Positions 1 through 5,295 of a stretch of DNA of 6,414 nucleotides are shown here, in pieces (within the stretch, counting starts at the first letter, position 1; each line of letters starts with the position of its first letter). Both the position numbers and the translations under genes were made by a program. The notes beneath the pieces are model-generated. The model did no database searches. It worked only from the letters and a program-made list of their open reading frames with translations, and was not told where the DNA came from. The stretch is from Chloroflexota bacterium (lineage in GTDB: Bacteria > Chloroflexota > UBA6077 > CF-72): the NCBI GenBank assembly GCA_019242065.1, contig JAFAWJ010000174.1, positions 1 through 6,414 of the forward strand. Reading direction: 5' to 3'.

Positions 1-2
1 CA

Positions 3-803
3 GGCATCCGTGAGAGGATGCGGGCCGACATTGTGCTCATGTACGGGGTGACGCGACTGCTGGACTGGAGCCGCGTGTTTGGAGCAACGCGCAGCCGAGA
101 GGTCATTGACGAATTCCCACGCTGGACTGCCGACGAGCTGGACTACCTCGTGGAAGCGCGCCAATCAACGCAACTGCGCGAGCACGCTCGCGGCGAGCCA
201 CTCGAGTATATCGCCACGGTATATCGGCGCTACACCACCTCCCGAATTCTGACAAGCGAGCTTATTGTTGGCGTTCCACTGCTGGACATTGTGGTTGCTG
301 TGCGTCGCGGTGACGAGGAGTACTTGCGACAACTACGCGCCCGCGGCTGCGACCTTCAGGACATCGTGCGAAACCTGGATTGGAACATGCTGAACCAGGT
401 GTATGTCTTCGGCTACTTCCATGCCGATCTGCACCCAGCGAATCTGTATGTCTTGCCAGGTAACGCCATCGGCTATGTCGACTTCGGCATGATTGGCCAG
501 TTACCGGACACTGTGCGCAGTTCGCTGACCCGGTACAGCTGGCTGTTGTTCGAGCCCAATATAGAGGGCGCGGTACGCGAGTTGATGCGTTGGCTTGCAC
601 CGAGCGCGGGGACCAACGCCGCCGTCGCGCAACAACGTCTGGTTCGGGCACACGAAGACTTCCTCTATAACCTCGCGGATGGTCCGAGCCGGTCAGGCTC
701 GAGCCCGCGCGACGGCGACAATCCCTACTCCAAACTAGCCGTCGAAATCATGCAGACCGTCCGCCGCCACGACCTCACGCTCCAAGCATCGTCGCTTATC
801 TGA
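3..803 (+). CDS. UbiB/ABC1 (AarF) family atypical kinase, N-terminal piece; 5' partial and frameshifted
   Basis: Proteins of this family are membrane-bound atypical kinases/ATPases; UbiB and Coq8 support ubiquinone synthesis, and many bacterial homologues have no assigned substrate. The frame is open to the left edge, and the residues before the Met at 18 (GIRER) fit the family's usual lead-in, so the true start and the KxGQ nucleotide-loop region lie outside the window. Counting from Met18, visible motifs are an ELDYLVEA segment (40-47), YTTSRIL (72-78), the catalytic loop HADLHPAN (135-142, family HADxHPGN with Ala for Gly) and the metal-binding DFG (155-157). The frame ends at TGA 801-803 just where the family continues; the continuation is in another frame from about 785. 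Restoring one C at 782-783 gives an uninterrupted DLTLPSIVAYLKM junction. This is therefore the front part of one broken, or mis-sequenced, gene. Family call is firm; the exact role is unknown. Confidence 0.88.
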   Translation, partial: GIRERMRADIVLMYGVTRLLDWSRVFGATRSREVIDEFPRWTADELDYLVEARQSTQLREHARGEPLEYIATVYRRYTTSRILTSELIVGVPLLDIVVAVRRGDEEYLRQLRARGCDLQDIVRNLDWNMLNQVYVFGYFHADLHPANLYVLPGNAIGYVDFGMIGQLPDTVRSSLTRYSWLLFEPNIEGAVRELMRWLAPSAGTNAAVAQQRLVRAHEDFLYNLADGPSRSGSSPRDGDNPYSKLAVEIMQTVRRHDLTLQASSLI

Positions 804-805
804 AA

Positions 806-1297
806 ATGCTGATGACCCTCGGCATGCTCCGCCACCAGCTGGCCGTCGACTACGAGCTGCCGAAGTTTGCGCGGCATTTCTTCAACCGACTCGTTCAACA
901 GCAGAGTCTCGACTGGTTCGATCCCCGTCTAGCGCCGGGCCGCATCTACGAGGCAACCGCTCGGCTTGGCCGAGCCGTGGAGTTCGTCGAGTTCTTCGAA
1001 GTGCAACAACCCTTGCTGGCGAGCCTGACTGGCTCGTACTGGACAGCGCGTCGAAGCCTGCAGGTATTGCGGCGTTGGGCAATCCGTCTCGGATTGGCTG
1101 TCCTGGCGGTAGGCGCCATACTGTATTTCGTCCTGGTCGATCCTCACGACGCGCGTTCGATTTTGCCCGCGGCGATTCCGTTCGAATGGGTCCACCCAGC
1201 GCTGCTCATCATCTTGATTCTGCTGATCCTCGCCCTCATTGGTGTGCTGCGCAAGATGACCGGTGGCGGAGACCGTGGCACACTCCCTGCCGGCTGA
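806..1297 (+). CDS. UbiB/ABC1 family kinase, C-terminal piece with two membrane helices (same gene as 3-803, shifted frame)
   Basis: This frame continues the kinase-like gene after the apparent frameshift. Coding in this frame is plausible from about 785 (PSIVAYLK), before the ATG at 806; that ATG has no convincing ribosome binding site and matches the middle of a family helix, so it is probably not a natural start. The piece holds the helical tail of the ABC1 fold and, at residues 92-111 and 130-148, two strongly hydrophobic segments separated by a short loop. This pair of C-terminal helices is typical of UbiB proteins and anchors them in the cytoplasmic membrane. The protein ends in a short Gly/Arg tail. 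Alone it has no catalytic residues. If the missing base is a sequence error, the real gene is a single CDS running from beyond the left edge to 1297; if not, it is a pseudogene. Confidence 0.82.
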   Translation: MLMTLGMLRHQLAVDYELPKFARHFFNRLVQQQSLDWFDPRLAPGRIYEATARLGRAVEFVEFFEVQQPLLASLTGSYWTARRSLQVLRRWAIRLGLAVLAVGAILYFVLVDPHDARSILPAAIPFEWVHPALLIILILLILALIGVLRKMTGGGDRGTLPAG

Positions 1298-1566
1298 CAG
1301 GCCGATCAGCGACCGCTCGCTCTCGATCCGCTGACCGCCGAATCGCGCTGATCGAAATGGCCGCGTGCTCGACGTGCGCACAGGCAGAGCCCGGACGTAC
1401 CTACAACGACAGCTGCCTTCGGCTTTGCCGCGAAGCCGAATTGTGTTGGGCGATGGCGCCCTCTCTCGATGATCAGCTATTCGCCGGATCTATCAGTGGT
1501 TCCCCGGATGTCTTCCAGAATGAGCCCGATGCAAAGTGGAGACCACACTAATCCCGGAGTATGGCA
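1298..1566. other. Gap between the kinase gene and the small membrane protein gene; no gene seen
   Basis: A frame that starts inside the kinase gene at 1075 stays open to 1551, but it is a shadow: no start signal, odd Arg/Ser-rich composition and no recognisable domain. The only structure I can support is the hairpin at 1418-1440. I found no convincing promoter for the downstream gene. Confidence 0.6.
1418..1447 (+). terminator. Candidate weak intrinsic terminator: 8-bp perfect hairpin
   Basis: TTCGGCTT (1418-1425) and AAGCCGAA (1433-1440) are perfect reverse complements around a 7-base loop. They are followed by TTGTGTT, a poor T-tract. The site is 120 bases beyond the end of the kinase gene and upstream of the small membrane protein gene, so it could end kinase transcription. 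The broken T-tract and only four G-C pairs make it a weak candidate. Confidence 0.35.
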
Positions 1567-1794
1567 ATGAGCTTCCTGGACTGGTTTCTTTCCTCGCTAC
1601 TTTTCGTCATCTATGTTGTTTGTCTGTTCACCGTGTGCTTGCTGACCTTCCGTAAGGGACACGTTATTCTCGGAATCGTTGGGATCTTCTTTCCATTCCT
1701 TTGGCTGATCGGTGCAGTGCTGCCCCCGAGGCGCGGTTCACGATACGATACTGAGCAGTCGCAGCGATACGCACTTACACCGTCGTCGTCGTGA
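1567..1794 (+). CDS. Small two-helix membrane protein, unknown function
   Basis: The product is 75 residues with no enzymatic motif. Two hydrophobic segments, about residues 6-27 and 32-52, are joined by a short basic turn (FRKGH). The second helix has the pattern GIVGIFFPFLWLIGAVLPP, followed by a polar tail. Small proteins with this kind of helix and PP(R)xGSRY ending are, as I recall, common as uncharacterised proteins in high-GC bacteria. The start is chosen at ATG 1567 rather than ATG 1561 because GGAG (1556-1559) lies 7 bases before 1567 but only 1 base before 1561. Composition is clearly less GC-rich than the flanks (about half GC in 1561-1740), which is partly due to hydrophobic codons. 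It stands alone, without a close partner on the same strand. It is probably a real gene; function cannot be given. Confidence 0.7.
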   Translation: MSFLDWFLSSLLFVIYVVCLFTVCLLTFRKGHVILGIVGIFFPFLWLIGAVLPPRRGSRYDTEQSQRYALTPSSS

Positions 1795-2378
1795 TCGTAT
1801 GGGCAGCATCCAGGCATTGGGCGCTGTCTTCAAATCGGTAGATCCAGCGTTTGCGGTCAACGTGCTGTGCTGAGGTGGATATTTATTGACCCGTGCGCAG
1901 ACGACCTGCCACTTACGCTCGGACAGCACGCGGGTCCTTGGGCCGGTGTCAGGTCGTCAGTCACGGCCAGCCAGCCAGATCCTGACCGACTTCGGATTGG
2001 ACAGTCGGGTACAGGTTGCCACCGGCAGTCCGCACCACAGCTTCAGCGCCGCAGCACGCGGGCAGTGGAAAGCGGTGGAAACCGGCCGCGAGTCCAGGTC
2101 GCACGATCCAGTCGACATGGTTCCACGATCCTGACCGGCGGTCGTCCCGCGGTGATCAAGACAGGTGTGGAATCTGGCGTATCCGTACGTATTCCGCCCA
2201 ATGCGGGCGACGGTGCCGAGCGTTAGGCTGGAATGGTCAGTCCGTGAGCCGGCCGGCTTGCCGCGGCGTCACTGCCCGACTTCCGGCTGCCACACTTATG
2301 AATCAGCTGATCATTCAACGCCCGGCATTGACTGCAAGGGGAGCAAGAACTGCGAAGGACGAAGGACAAGAGCAACCG
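1795..2378. other. Long gap with no supportable gene
   Basis: Several overlapping frames are open here (for example plus-strand 1867-2226 and 2016-2435, minus-strand 1929-1738), but they are rich in Arg, Ser, Pro and Gly, lack ribosome binding sites and match no family I recognise, as expected of chance frames in GC-rich DNA. I read both strands for transposase, integrase or toxin motifs and found none. Local structure is limited to a 12-base perfect palindrome at 2247-2258 and a small 5-bp hairpin at 2195-2209. The stretch may be decayed coding DNA. Confidence 0.55.
2247..2258. repeat. 12-base perfect palindrome AGCCGGCCGGCT
   Basis: The sequence equals its own reverse complement. In GC-rich DNA such a palindrome can occur by chance, and there is no gene start beside it to suggest an operator. 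Recorded as a structural feature only. Confidence 0.4.
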
Positions 2379-2464
2379 ATGGGGTGCTTTCACGAATGCG
2401 AGAGAGCGAACACGCTCCGCCGGACTCCAGAATGAAACTGCTCGCCGTCCGGGAAGCACCCCAT
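2379..2464. repeat. 11-bp perfect inverted repeat enclosing two smaller hairpins (three-way-junction fold)
   Basis: ATGGGGTGCTT (2379-2389) is the exact reverse complement of AAGCACCCCAT (2454-2464). Between the arms are GAGCG (2404-2408) paired with CGCTC (2413-2417) across an AACA tetraloop, and CCGGAC (2420-2425) paired with GTCCGG (2447-2452) across 21 bases. The three stems nest without conflict. On the minus strand the element begins 37 bases after the stop codon of the receptor-channel gene, so it could be a structured 3' untranslated region, a processing or termination signal, or a small RNA. It could also be the relic of a small mobile element. No T-tract of canonical intrinsic terminators follows on either strand. 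The pairing is seen directly; any function is inferred. Confidence 0.45.
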
Positions 2465-2501
2465 TTACCGCACTCCGCGAGGTGGACGTGGCGATTCGTG
2501 T

Positions 2502-3614
2502 TCAACTCGGCGGGGAGCCGAACCAGCGTGCATACAGGCTCGCATAGCTGCCGTCGTCCATCAACTCCAGCAGCGACTGGTCTATGGGCCGTCGGTACAG
2601 ACTGTCGGTCGGCAGTACGATCGCGTACCGCTCGGGATGCACAACCTGGCCCACCACCTGAGCACGGCCAGCCCCCTCGTTGTTCGCATAGCGCTCGAGC
2701 ACCGGTGCGTCGTACAGGATTGCCTGGACCTCCCCTTGCTCCAGCAAGGGATAGGCGTCTTCGATACGTTCTTCGTTGCGGTGGCCAATCCCCTGCGCGC
2801 TCAAGTACTCATCCGCGGTGCTGCCCTGGACGGTCGCAACACGTTTGCCTGGGAGATCAGCCACGCCGCCGATGCTGCCGTGCAGCTCGCGAACCGTGGC
2901 CCGCGTCGTAATGGCCGCGGTGAAGTTTGCGAGCAAGAAGATGCCCATGAACATCCACACGAACGCGACGAGTCGAGCCGACCGACGTTTAGGGGTGCGA
3001 TCGCCGTAGCCGACGGTGGTCAGCGTGACGGCAGCCCACCAGAGGGCTTCGCCCAGCCCCGGCAAGTACGCCCGCGGAAAGTCCTCGTCCAGATGGCGCT
3101 CGAGCAGCCACACTCCGTGCGCGACGACTATCAGCACCACGACTCCGATGCCAACGAGCTTCAGGAGGTCGAGCGAGACAAAGCTTGACAGCGAGTCGAA
3201 AAATGAGGGCTGATCGACGGCGACAAGGACTTGCAGACCGGAGGTGAAATATGGATAGGAGAAATCGACGATCTGCTCCCGCTGCGCTGTCACACTGATG
3301 GCTGCGATGGCCGCGTCCGCGTCGTGGGACTGGACGGCGTCGATCTGCTCATCGACGGTATCCACCCCGATCAAGGTGTAGGTCCAGCCGCGCCGTAGTG
3401 CGATCAGGCGCCACAGGTCGATGCTGAAACCGGTCCACGCGTTGCCGTCCTGCATTACGAAGGGCCCCACGGGTTTTACCGCGACGCGCAGCGACGGAGC
3501 GGAGGCGCCCACATTTGGCGCTGGGGCGGTCGCCTGCGCCTCGGCTGCCTGACCGATACAGAGCGAGGCCAGCGCGCCAACCAGTCCGACAATGATCGAC
3601 CTGGCGAGCTTCAT
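2502..3614 (-). CDS. Prokaryotic ionotropic glutamate receptor (GluR0-type ligand-gated potassium channel)
   Basis: A 370-residue protein, close to the 397 of Synechocystis GluR0, with the same domain order. Residues 1-26 form a signal peptide (basic MKLAR, hydrophobic core, small residues before AEA-Q). Lobe S1 of the periplasmic ligand-binding domain (about 41-133) has the family motif SVTAQREQIVDFSYPYF, whose Arg112 should bind the ligand alpha-carboxylate. Helix M1 (151-171), a pore loop with filter TVGYGD (200-205, then RTP as in GluR0) and helix M2 (215-239, containing ANFTAAITT, similar to the eukaryotic YTANLAA gate) interrupt it. Lobe S2 (251-366) has GSTADEYL (264 on) and ILYDAP with Asp302, expected to bind the ligand amino group. 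It is thus predicted to open a K+ pathway on binding an amino acid. The start at 3614 is chosen for the signal peptide although its ribosome binding site is weak; the frame is open upstream and a TTG at 3761 would add 49 residues. It is the only minus-strand gene here. Confidence 0.93.
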   Translation of the reverse strand: MKLARSIIVGLVGALASLCIGQAAEAQATAPAPNVGASAPSLRVAVKPVGPFVMQDGNAWTGFSIDLWRLIALRRGWTYTLIGVDTVDEQIDAVQSHDADAAIAAISVTAQREQIVDFSYPYFTSGLQVLVAVDQPSFFDSLSSFVSLDLLKLVGIGVVVLIVVAHGVWLLERHLDEDFPRAYLPGLGEALWWAAVTLTTVGYGDRTPKRRSARLVAFVWMFMGIFLLANFTAAITTRATVRELHGSIGGVADLPGKRVATVQGSTADEYLSAQGIGHRNEERIEDAYPLLEQGEVQAILYDAPVLERYANNEGAGRAQVVGQVVHPERYAIVLPTDSLYRRPIDQSLLELMDDGSYASLYARWFGSPPS

Positions 3615-3757
3615 GGCCACCGACGGCGCCCTGGACCGTTCACACAATTCACTGACACCGACCCGGTGCGCCAATATTGCACTCGACAACAGCCAGCCGA
3701 AACTGCCAACGATCGCGGTTGCCGAGCGGCTCCGTGCCAGGCAATGTGGTTCCTCAG

Positions 3758-3808
3758 TCAATCGACCACGTCTCGCTCCGCGCGTCGCCGTTCTTCTCGC
3801 CTGAACAT
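3758..3808 (-). CDS. Possible 16-codon leader ORF upstream of the receptor-channel gene
   Basis: On the minus strand a strong Shine-Dalgarno sequence (AAAGGAG, within 3815-3822) lies six bases before ATG at 3808. It opens a frame for the highly charged peptide MFRREERRRAERDVVD. Its stop TGA (3760-3758) overlaps a TTG at 3761-3759 in the receptor-channel frame (TTGA), an arrangement like those used for translational coupling. It may be a leader peptide or coupled upstream ORF, or it may mark the true start of the channel gene with a sequence error between. It is far too short to recognise by homology. Confidence 0.3.
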   Translation of the reverse strand: MFRREERRRAERDVVD

Positions 3809-3814
3809 TACAGG

Positions 3815-3822
3815 CTCCTTTC
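3815..3822 (-). promoter_or_regulatory. Strong ribosome binding site (GAAAGGAG) upstream of the channel gene
   Basis: It is the best purine-rich anti-16S match in the 200 bases before the receptor-channel gene, at ideal distance from ATG 3808 but almost 200 bases from the preferred channel start at 3614. This mismatch is why the start of the channel gene is uncertain. Confidence 0.45.
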
Positions 3823-4122
3823 GCTTTGGCCCACCTATGCCCACCAGCCGCAGTACTTGGCTAACTCCACAAGCCCTGGGATTCGCTCCTGCGCCAATGG
3901 CGACTTAACCGCCCCAAGTTTCTGACCCTGCCGCTTTGTTAGCATCCGGGAAAGCACCCACAGAGTCCGATCGACTCAACTCTCCCTGCTCATGACATTG
4001 CGACAGCGGTTGCCCCGTCTGATGCAAGCACCCTGTACTGCGCGCCAAGCGTGCGCACGGCGGACATCCCGCATTTATATCTGGACCGCGCGGTATTGTC
4101 TCTGGTCTGTGTTCCGGGCTAG
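3823..4122. other. Divergent gap between the channel gene and the LuxR remnant; no gene seen
   Basis: This stretch separates the minus-strand channel gene from the plus-strand cluster, so it should contain the channel promoter, but no clear -35/-10 pair stands out. All three plus frames were read for the missing front of the LuxR-type gene and none shows a receiver, ATPase or TPR-like pattern. The minus frame 4561-3905 is a shadow of the DUF6325-like gene and its upstream DNA. Confidence 0.5.
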
Positions 4123-4288
4123 AGCAAACCAGCAGAAGTTTCGAGTCAGGCAGTCCTGCTCGAGTTCTTGGTGAGCCCGGCCACGATCCGCTCACACGTG
4201 GAGCACATCCTGGACAAGCTCGACTTGCGCTCGCGTGCGCAGGTCGCCGTTTGGGCCAGCCAGCAGGGCCTGTTACCGACCGCATAGC
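4123..4288 (+). pseudogene. C-terminal remnant of a LuxR-family transcriptional regulator
   Basis: The frame between TAG 4120-4122 and TAG 4286-4288 encodes, from about 4165, FLVSPATIRSHVEHILDKL followed by DLRSRAQVAVWASQQGLL. This is the second half of the LuxR-type helix-turn-helix: the recognition helix (VSPATIRSHVEHIL) and the closing helix with the usual K-L-x-L-x-S-R-A-Q pattern, ending as full-length regulators end. The first helices (the LTxREREVL part) and any sensory or ATPase domain are missing; the residues from 4123 to 4164 do not fit them, and an in-frame stop closes the frame. A start at GTG 4171 would give a useless 38-residue peptide. It is best read as the relic of a regulator that once stood before the DUF6325-like gene, its front removed by deletion or by insertion of foreign DNA. 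Confidence 0.75.
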
Positions 4289-4394
4289 GCCGTGCCTGCG
4301 CCGCCCACAAGGTCCGCGATCGTGGCCGAAGTTAGGGTGCTCGTGCGTGCTTTCCCGGATGCTCGAGGGCGGCACGCGCCAGCAGACTCGGGCC

Positions 4395-4766
4395 ATGGCC
4401 ATCGACAGCACCGTCGACCCGACGAGCCCGCTCCGCGAGATGGGCCCGATCGACGATCTGGTCGTCGAGTTTCCCCACCGTCGCGCGCCCGGCGAGGGGC
4501 TGCCACTCTTCGTGGACCTCGTCGACCGGGGCTTCATCCGCATCCTCGACCTGGTGTTCATCAGGAAGGAGCTCGATGGCAGCGTCGTCCGCCTGAAGCT
4601 TGCGGACCTGGGGCCAGAGCTGGCGGTGTTTGACGGCGCGTCCTCGGGCCTGCTCGATCAGGAGGACATCGACAACACGGGTGCGATCATCGAACCGGAC
4701 AGCGCGGCCGGCCTGCTCGTCTACGAGAATCGCTGGGTGGCGCCCTTCGCCGCGGCCCCCAGCTAG
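4395..4766 (+). CDS. DUF6325-like protein, function unknown; C-terminus shifted out of frame
   Basis: The product resembles the small soluble DUF6325 family of actinobacteria and relatives: it has GPIDDLVVEFP near the start (17-27), LVDRGFIRILDLVFIRK (42-58), an acidic middle, and LLVYENRWVAPFA (107-119). There is no signal peptide or membrane helix, so it is probably cytoplasmic. The frame hits TAG at 4764-4766 just after the last motif, while the family's usual ending (LVANGRIP...) follows in another frame. Adding one C to the C-run 4756-4760 would join them as APQLVANGRIP and give 156 residues. The start at ATG 4395 is chosen because the protein before it overlaps the LuxR remnant and looks non-coding; ATG 4359 and 4440 are alternatives, and none has a good ribosome binding site. 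No biochemical role is known to me. The SHOCT gene follows closely, suggesting one operon. Confidence 0.75.
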   Translation: MAIDSTVDPTSPLREMGPIDDLVVEFPHRRAPGEGLPLFVDLVDRGFIRILDLVFIRKELDGSVVRLKLADLGPELAVFDGASSGLLDQEDIDNTGAIIEPDSAAGLLVYENRWVAPFAAAPS

Positions 4767-4864
4767 TGGCCAACGGGCGGATCCCCATCCAGGCGCTGGT
4801 CGCGCAGCTCGACGCGCGCGACACTGTCAACGCTAACGCCAACGCAGCGACGAGCCATTCGTAG
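4763..4864 (+). pseudogene. Displaced C-terminal tail of the DUF6325-like gene
   Basis: This frame reads LVANGRIPIQALVAQLDARD and then an Asn/Ala-rich end before TAG at 4862-4864. The first part matches the usual ending of the DUF6325-like family and directly continues the protein that stops at 4766. It has no start codon or ribosome binding site of its own. It is part of the same gene, separated by an apparent one-base loss. Confidence 0.7.
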
Positions 4865-4870
4865 AGGAGG
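4865..4870 (+). promoter_or_regulatory. Ribosome binding site AGGAGG of the SHOCT gene
   Basis: A perfect AGGAGG directly follows the stop (4862-4864) of the restored DUF6325-like frame and stands 11 bases before ATG 4882. The spacing is a little long, but it fixes the start of the SHOCT gene. The closeness supports co-transcription if the DUF6325-like gene truly ends at 4864. Confidence 0.65.
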
Positions 4871-4881
4871 GAAGACAGTCT

Positions 4882-5271
4882 ATGCCAGGTCTCATTCGCG
4901 GCGTGGCGCGCACGGCGGCCATCGCCGGCACCGCGACCGTCGTATCCAACCGCGTTTCGCGCCGGCAGGCGGGCCGCTGGGCCCAACAGGAAGAGCAGGC
5001 GTATCAACAGCAGGCGTATCAGCAGCCCCCGCCGCAGTATCAGCAACAGCCGGTGTCTGCGGAGCCGGCGGCGCCGCCGCCCTATGCGCAACCCGTTCCC
5101 GTTCCCGTTCCTGTCGCTGAGCCGGCCGCTCCCGCCGCCCCGGAAACTCCGCCGGCCGATGACATGACCCACAAGCTGGCCCAGCTGCAACAGCTCGGCA
5201 CGCTGAAGGAGCAGGGCATCCTGACCGACGAGGAGTTCCAGGCCCAGAAGGCCAAGATCCTGGGCACCTGA
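4882..5271 (+). CDS. SHOCT-domain protein with hydrophobic N-terminus and Gln/Pro-rich linker
   Basis: The protein has 129 residues in three parts. Residues 3-22 (GLIRGVARTAAIAGTATVVS) are small and hydrophobic with two Arg, a weak membrane or amphipathic segment, then a basic stretch NRVSRRQ. Residues 35-93 are low-complexity: Gln/Tyr repeats (QQAYQQ type) and then Pro/Ala with a PVPVPVPV run, so probably disordered. Residues 96-129 are a SHOCT domain (LAQLQQLGTLKEQGILTDEEFQAQKAKIL), a short two-helix module often found at protein ends and thought to mediate oligomerisation or binding. No enzyme activity is expected. The AGGAGG site sets the start. It follows the DUF6325-like gene closely, and the permease start lies 24 bases after its stop. 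The SHOCT call is firm; cellular role is unknown. Confidence 0.88.
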   Translation: MPGLIRGVARTAAIAGTATVVSNRVSRRQAGRWAQQEEQAYQQQAYQQPPPQYQQQPVSAEPAAPPPYAQPVPVPVPVAEPAAPAAPETPPADDMTHKLAQLQQLGTLKEQGILTDEEFQAQKAKILGT

Positions 5272-5295
5272 CGCGCGCCGTCGCTCATAGCCGCC

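Noticed and set aside
1075..1551. Open plus-strand frame of 158 codons overlapping the end of the kinase gene
   Set aside because: Starts inside the kinase gene in the wrong frame and has no domain or start signal; its last part is only gap sequence.
1867..2226. Open plus-strand frame of 119 codons in the gap
   Set aside because: Arg/Ser/Gln-rich with no ribosome site and no recognisable domain; two other frames are open over the same DNA, as expected in GC-rich non-coding sequence.
2222..2228. GTTAGGC, which fits the integron attC core GTTRRRY
   Set aside because: No partner RYYYAAC site or folded attC arms occur at a suitable distance upstream, no cassette gene precedes it and no integrase is seen. 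A 7-base degenerate match is expected by chance.
2637..3188. Plus-strand frame of 183 codons inside the receptor-channel gene
   Set aside because: It is the shadow of the minus-strand channel gene, which has complete domain evidence.
4085..4096. Short palindrome ACCGCGCGGT as a possible operator
   Set aside because: Ten GC-rich bases, no gene start nearby and no second copy; chance is sufficient.
3905..4561. Minus-strand frame of 218 codons
   Set aside because: It is antisense to the LuxR remnant and the DUF6325-like gene, both supported by family motifs, and its own translation is low-complexity Arg/Ser/Pro.
4990..5110. Repeated GCGTATCA(A/G)CAGCA and CCCGTT units as a tandem repeat element
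   Set aside because: They are in-frame codons of the Gln/Tyr and Pro/Val low-complexity linker of the SHOCT protein, not a separate DNA element.
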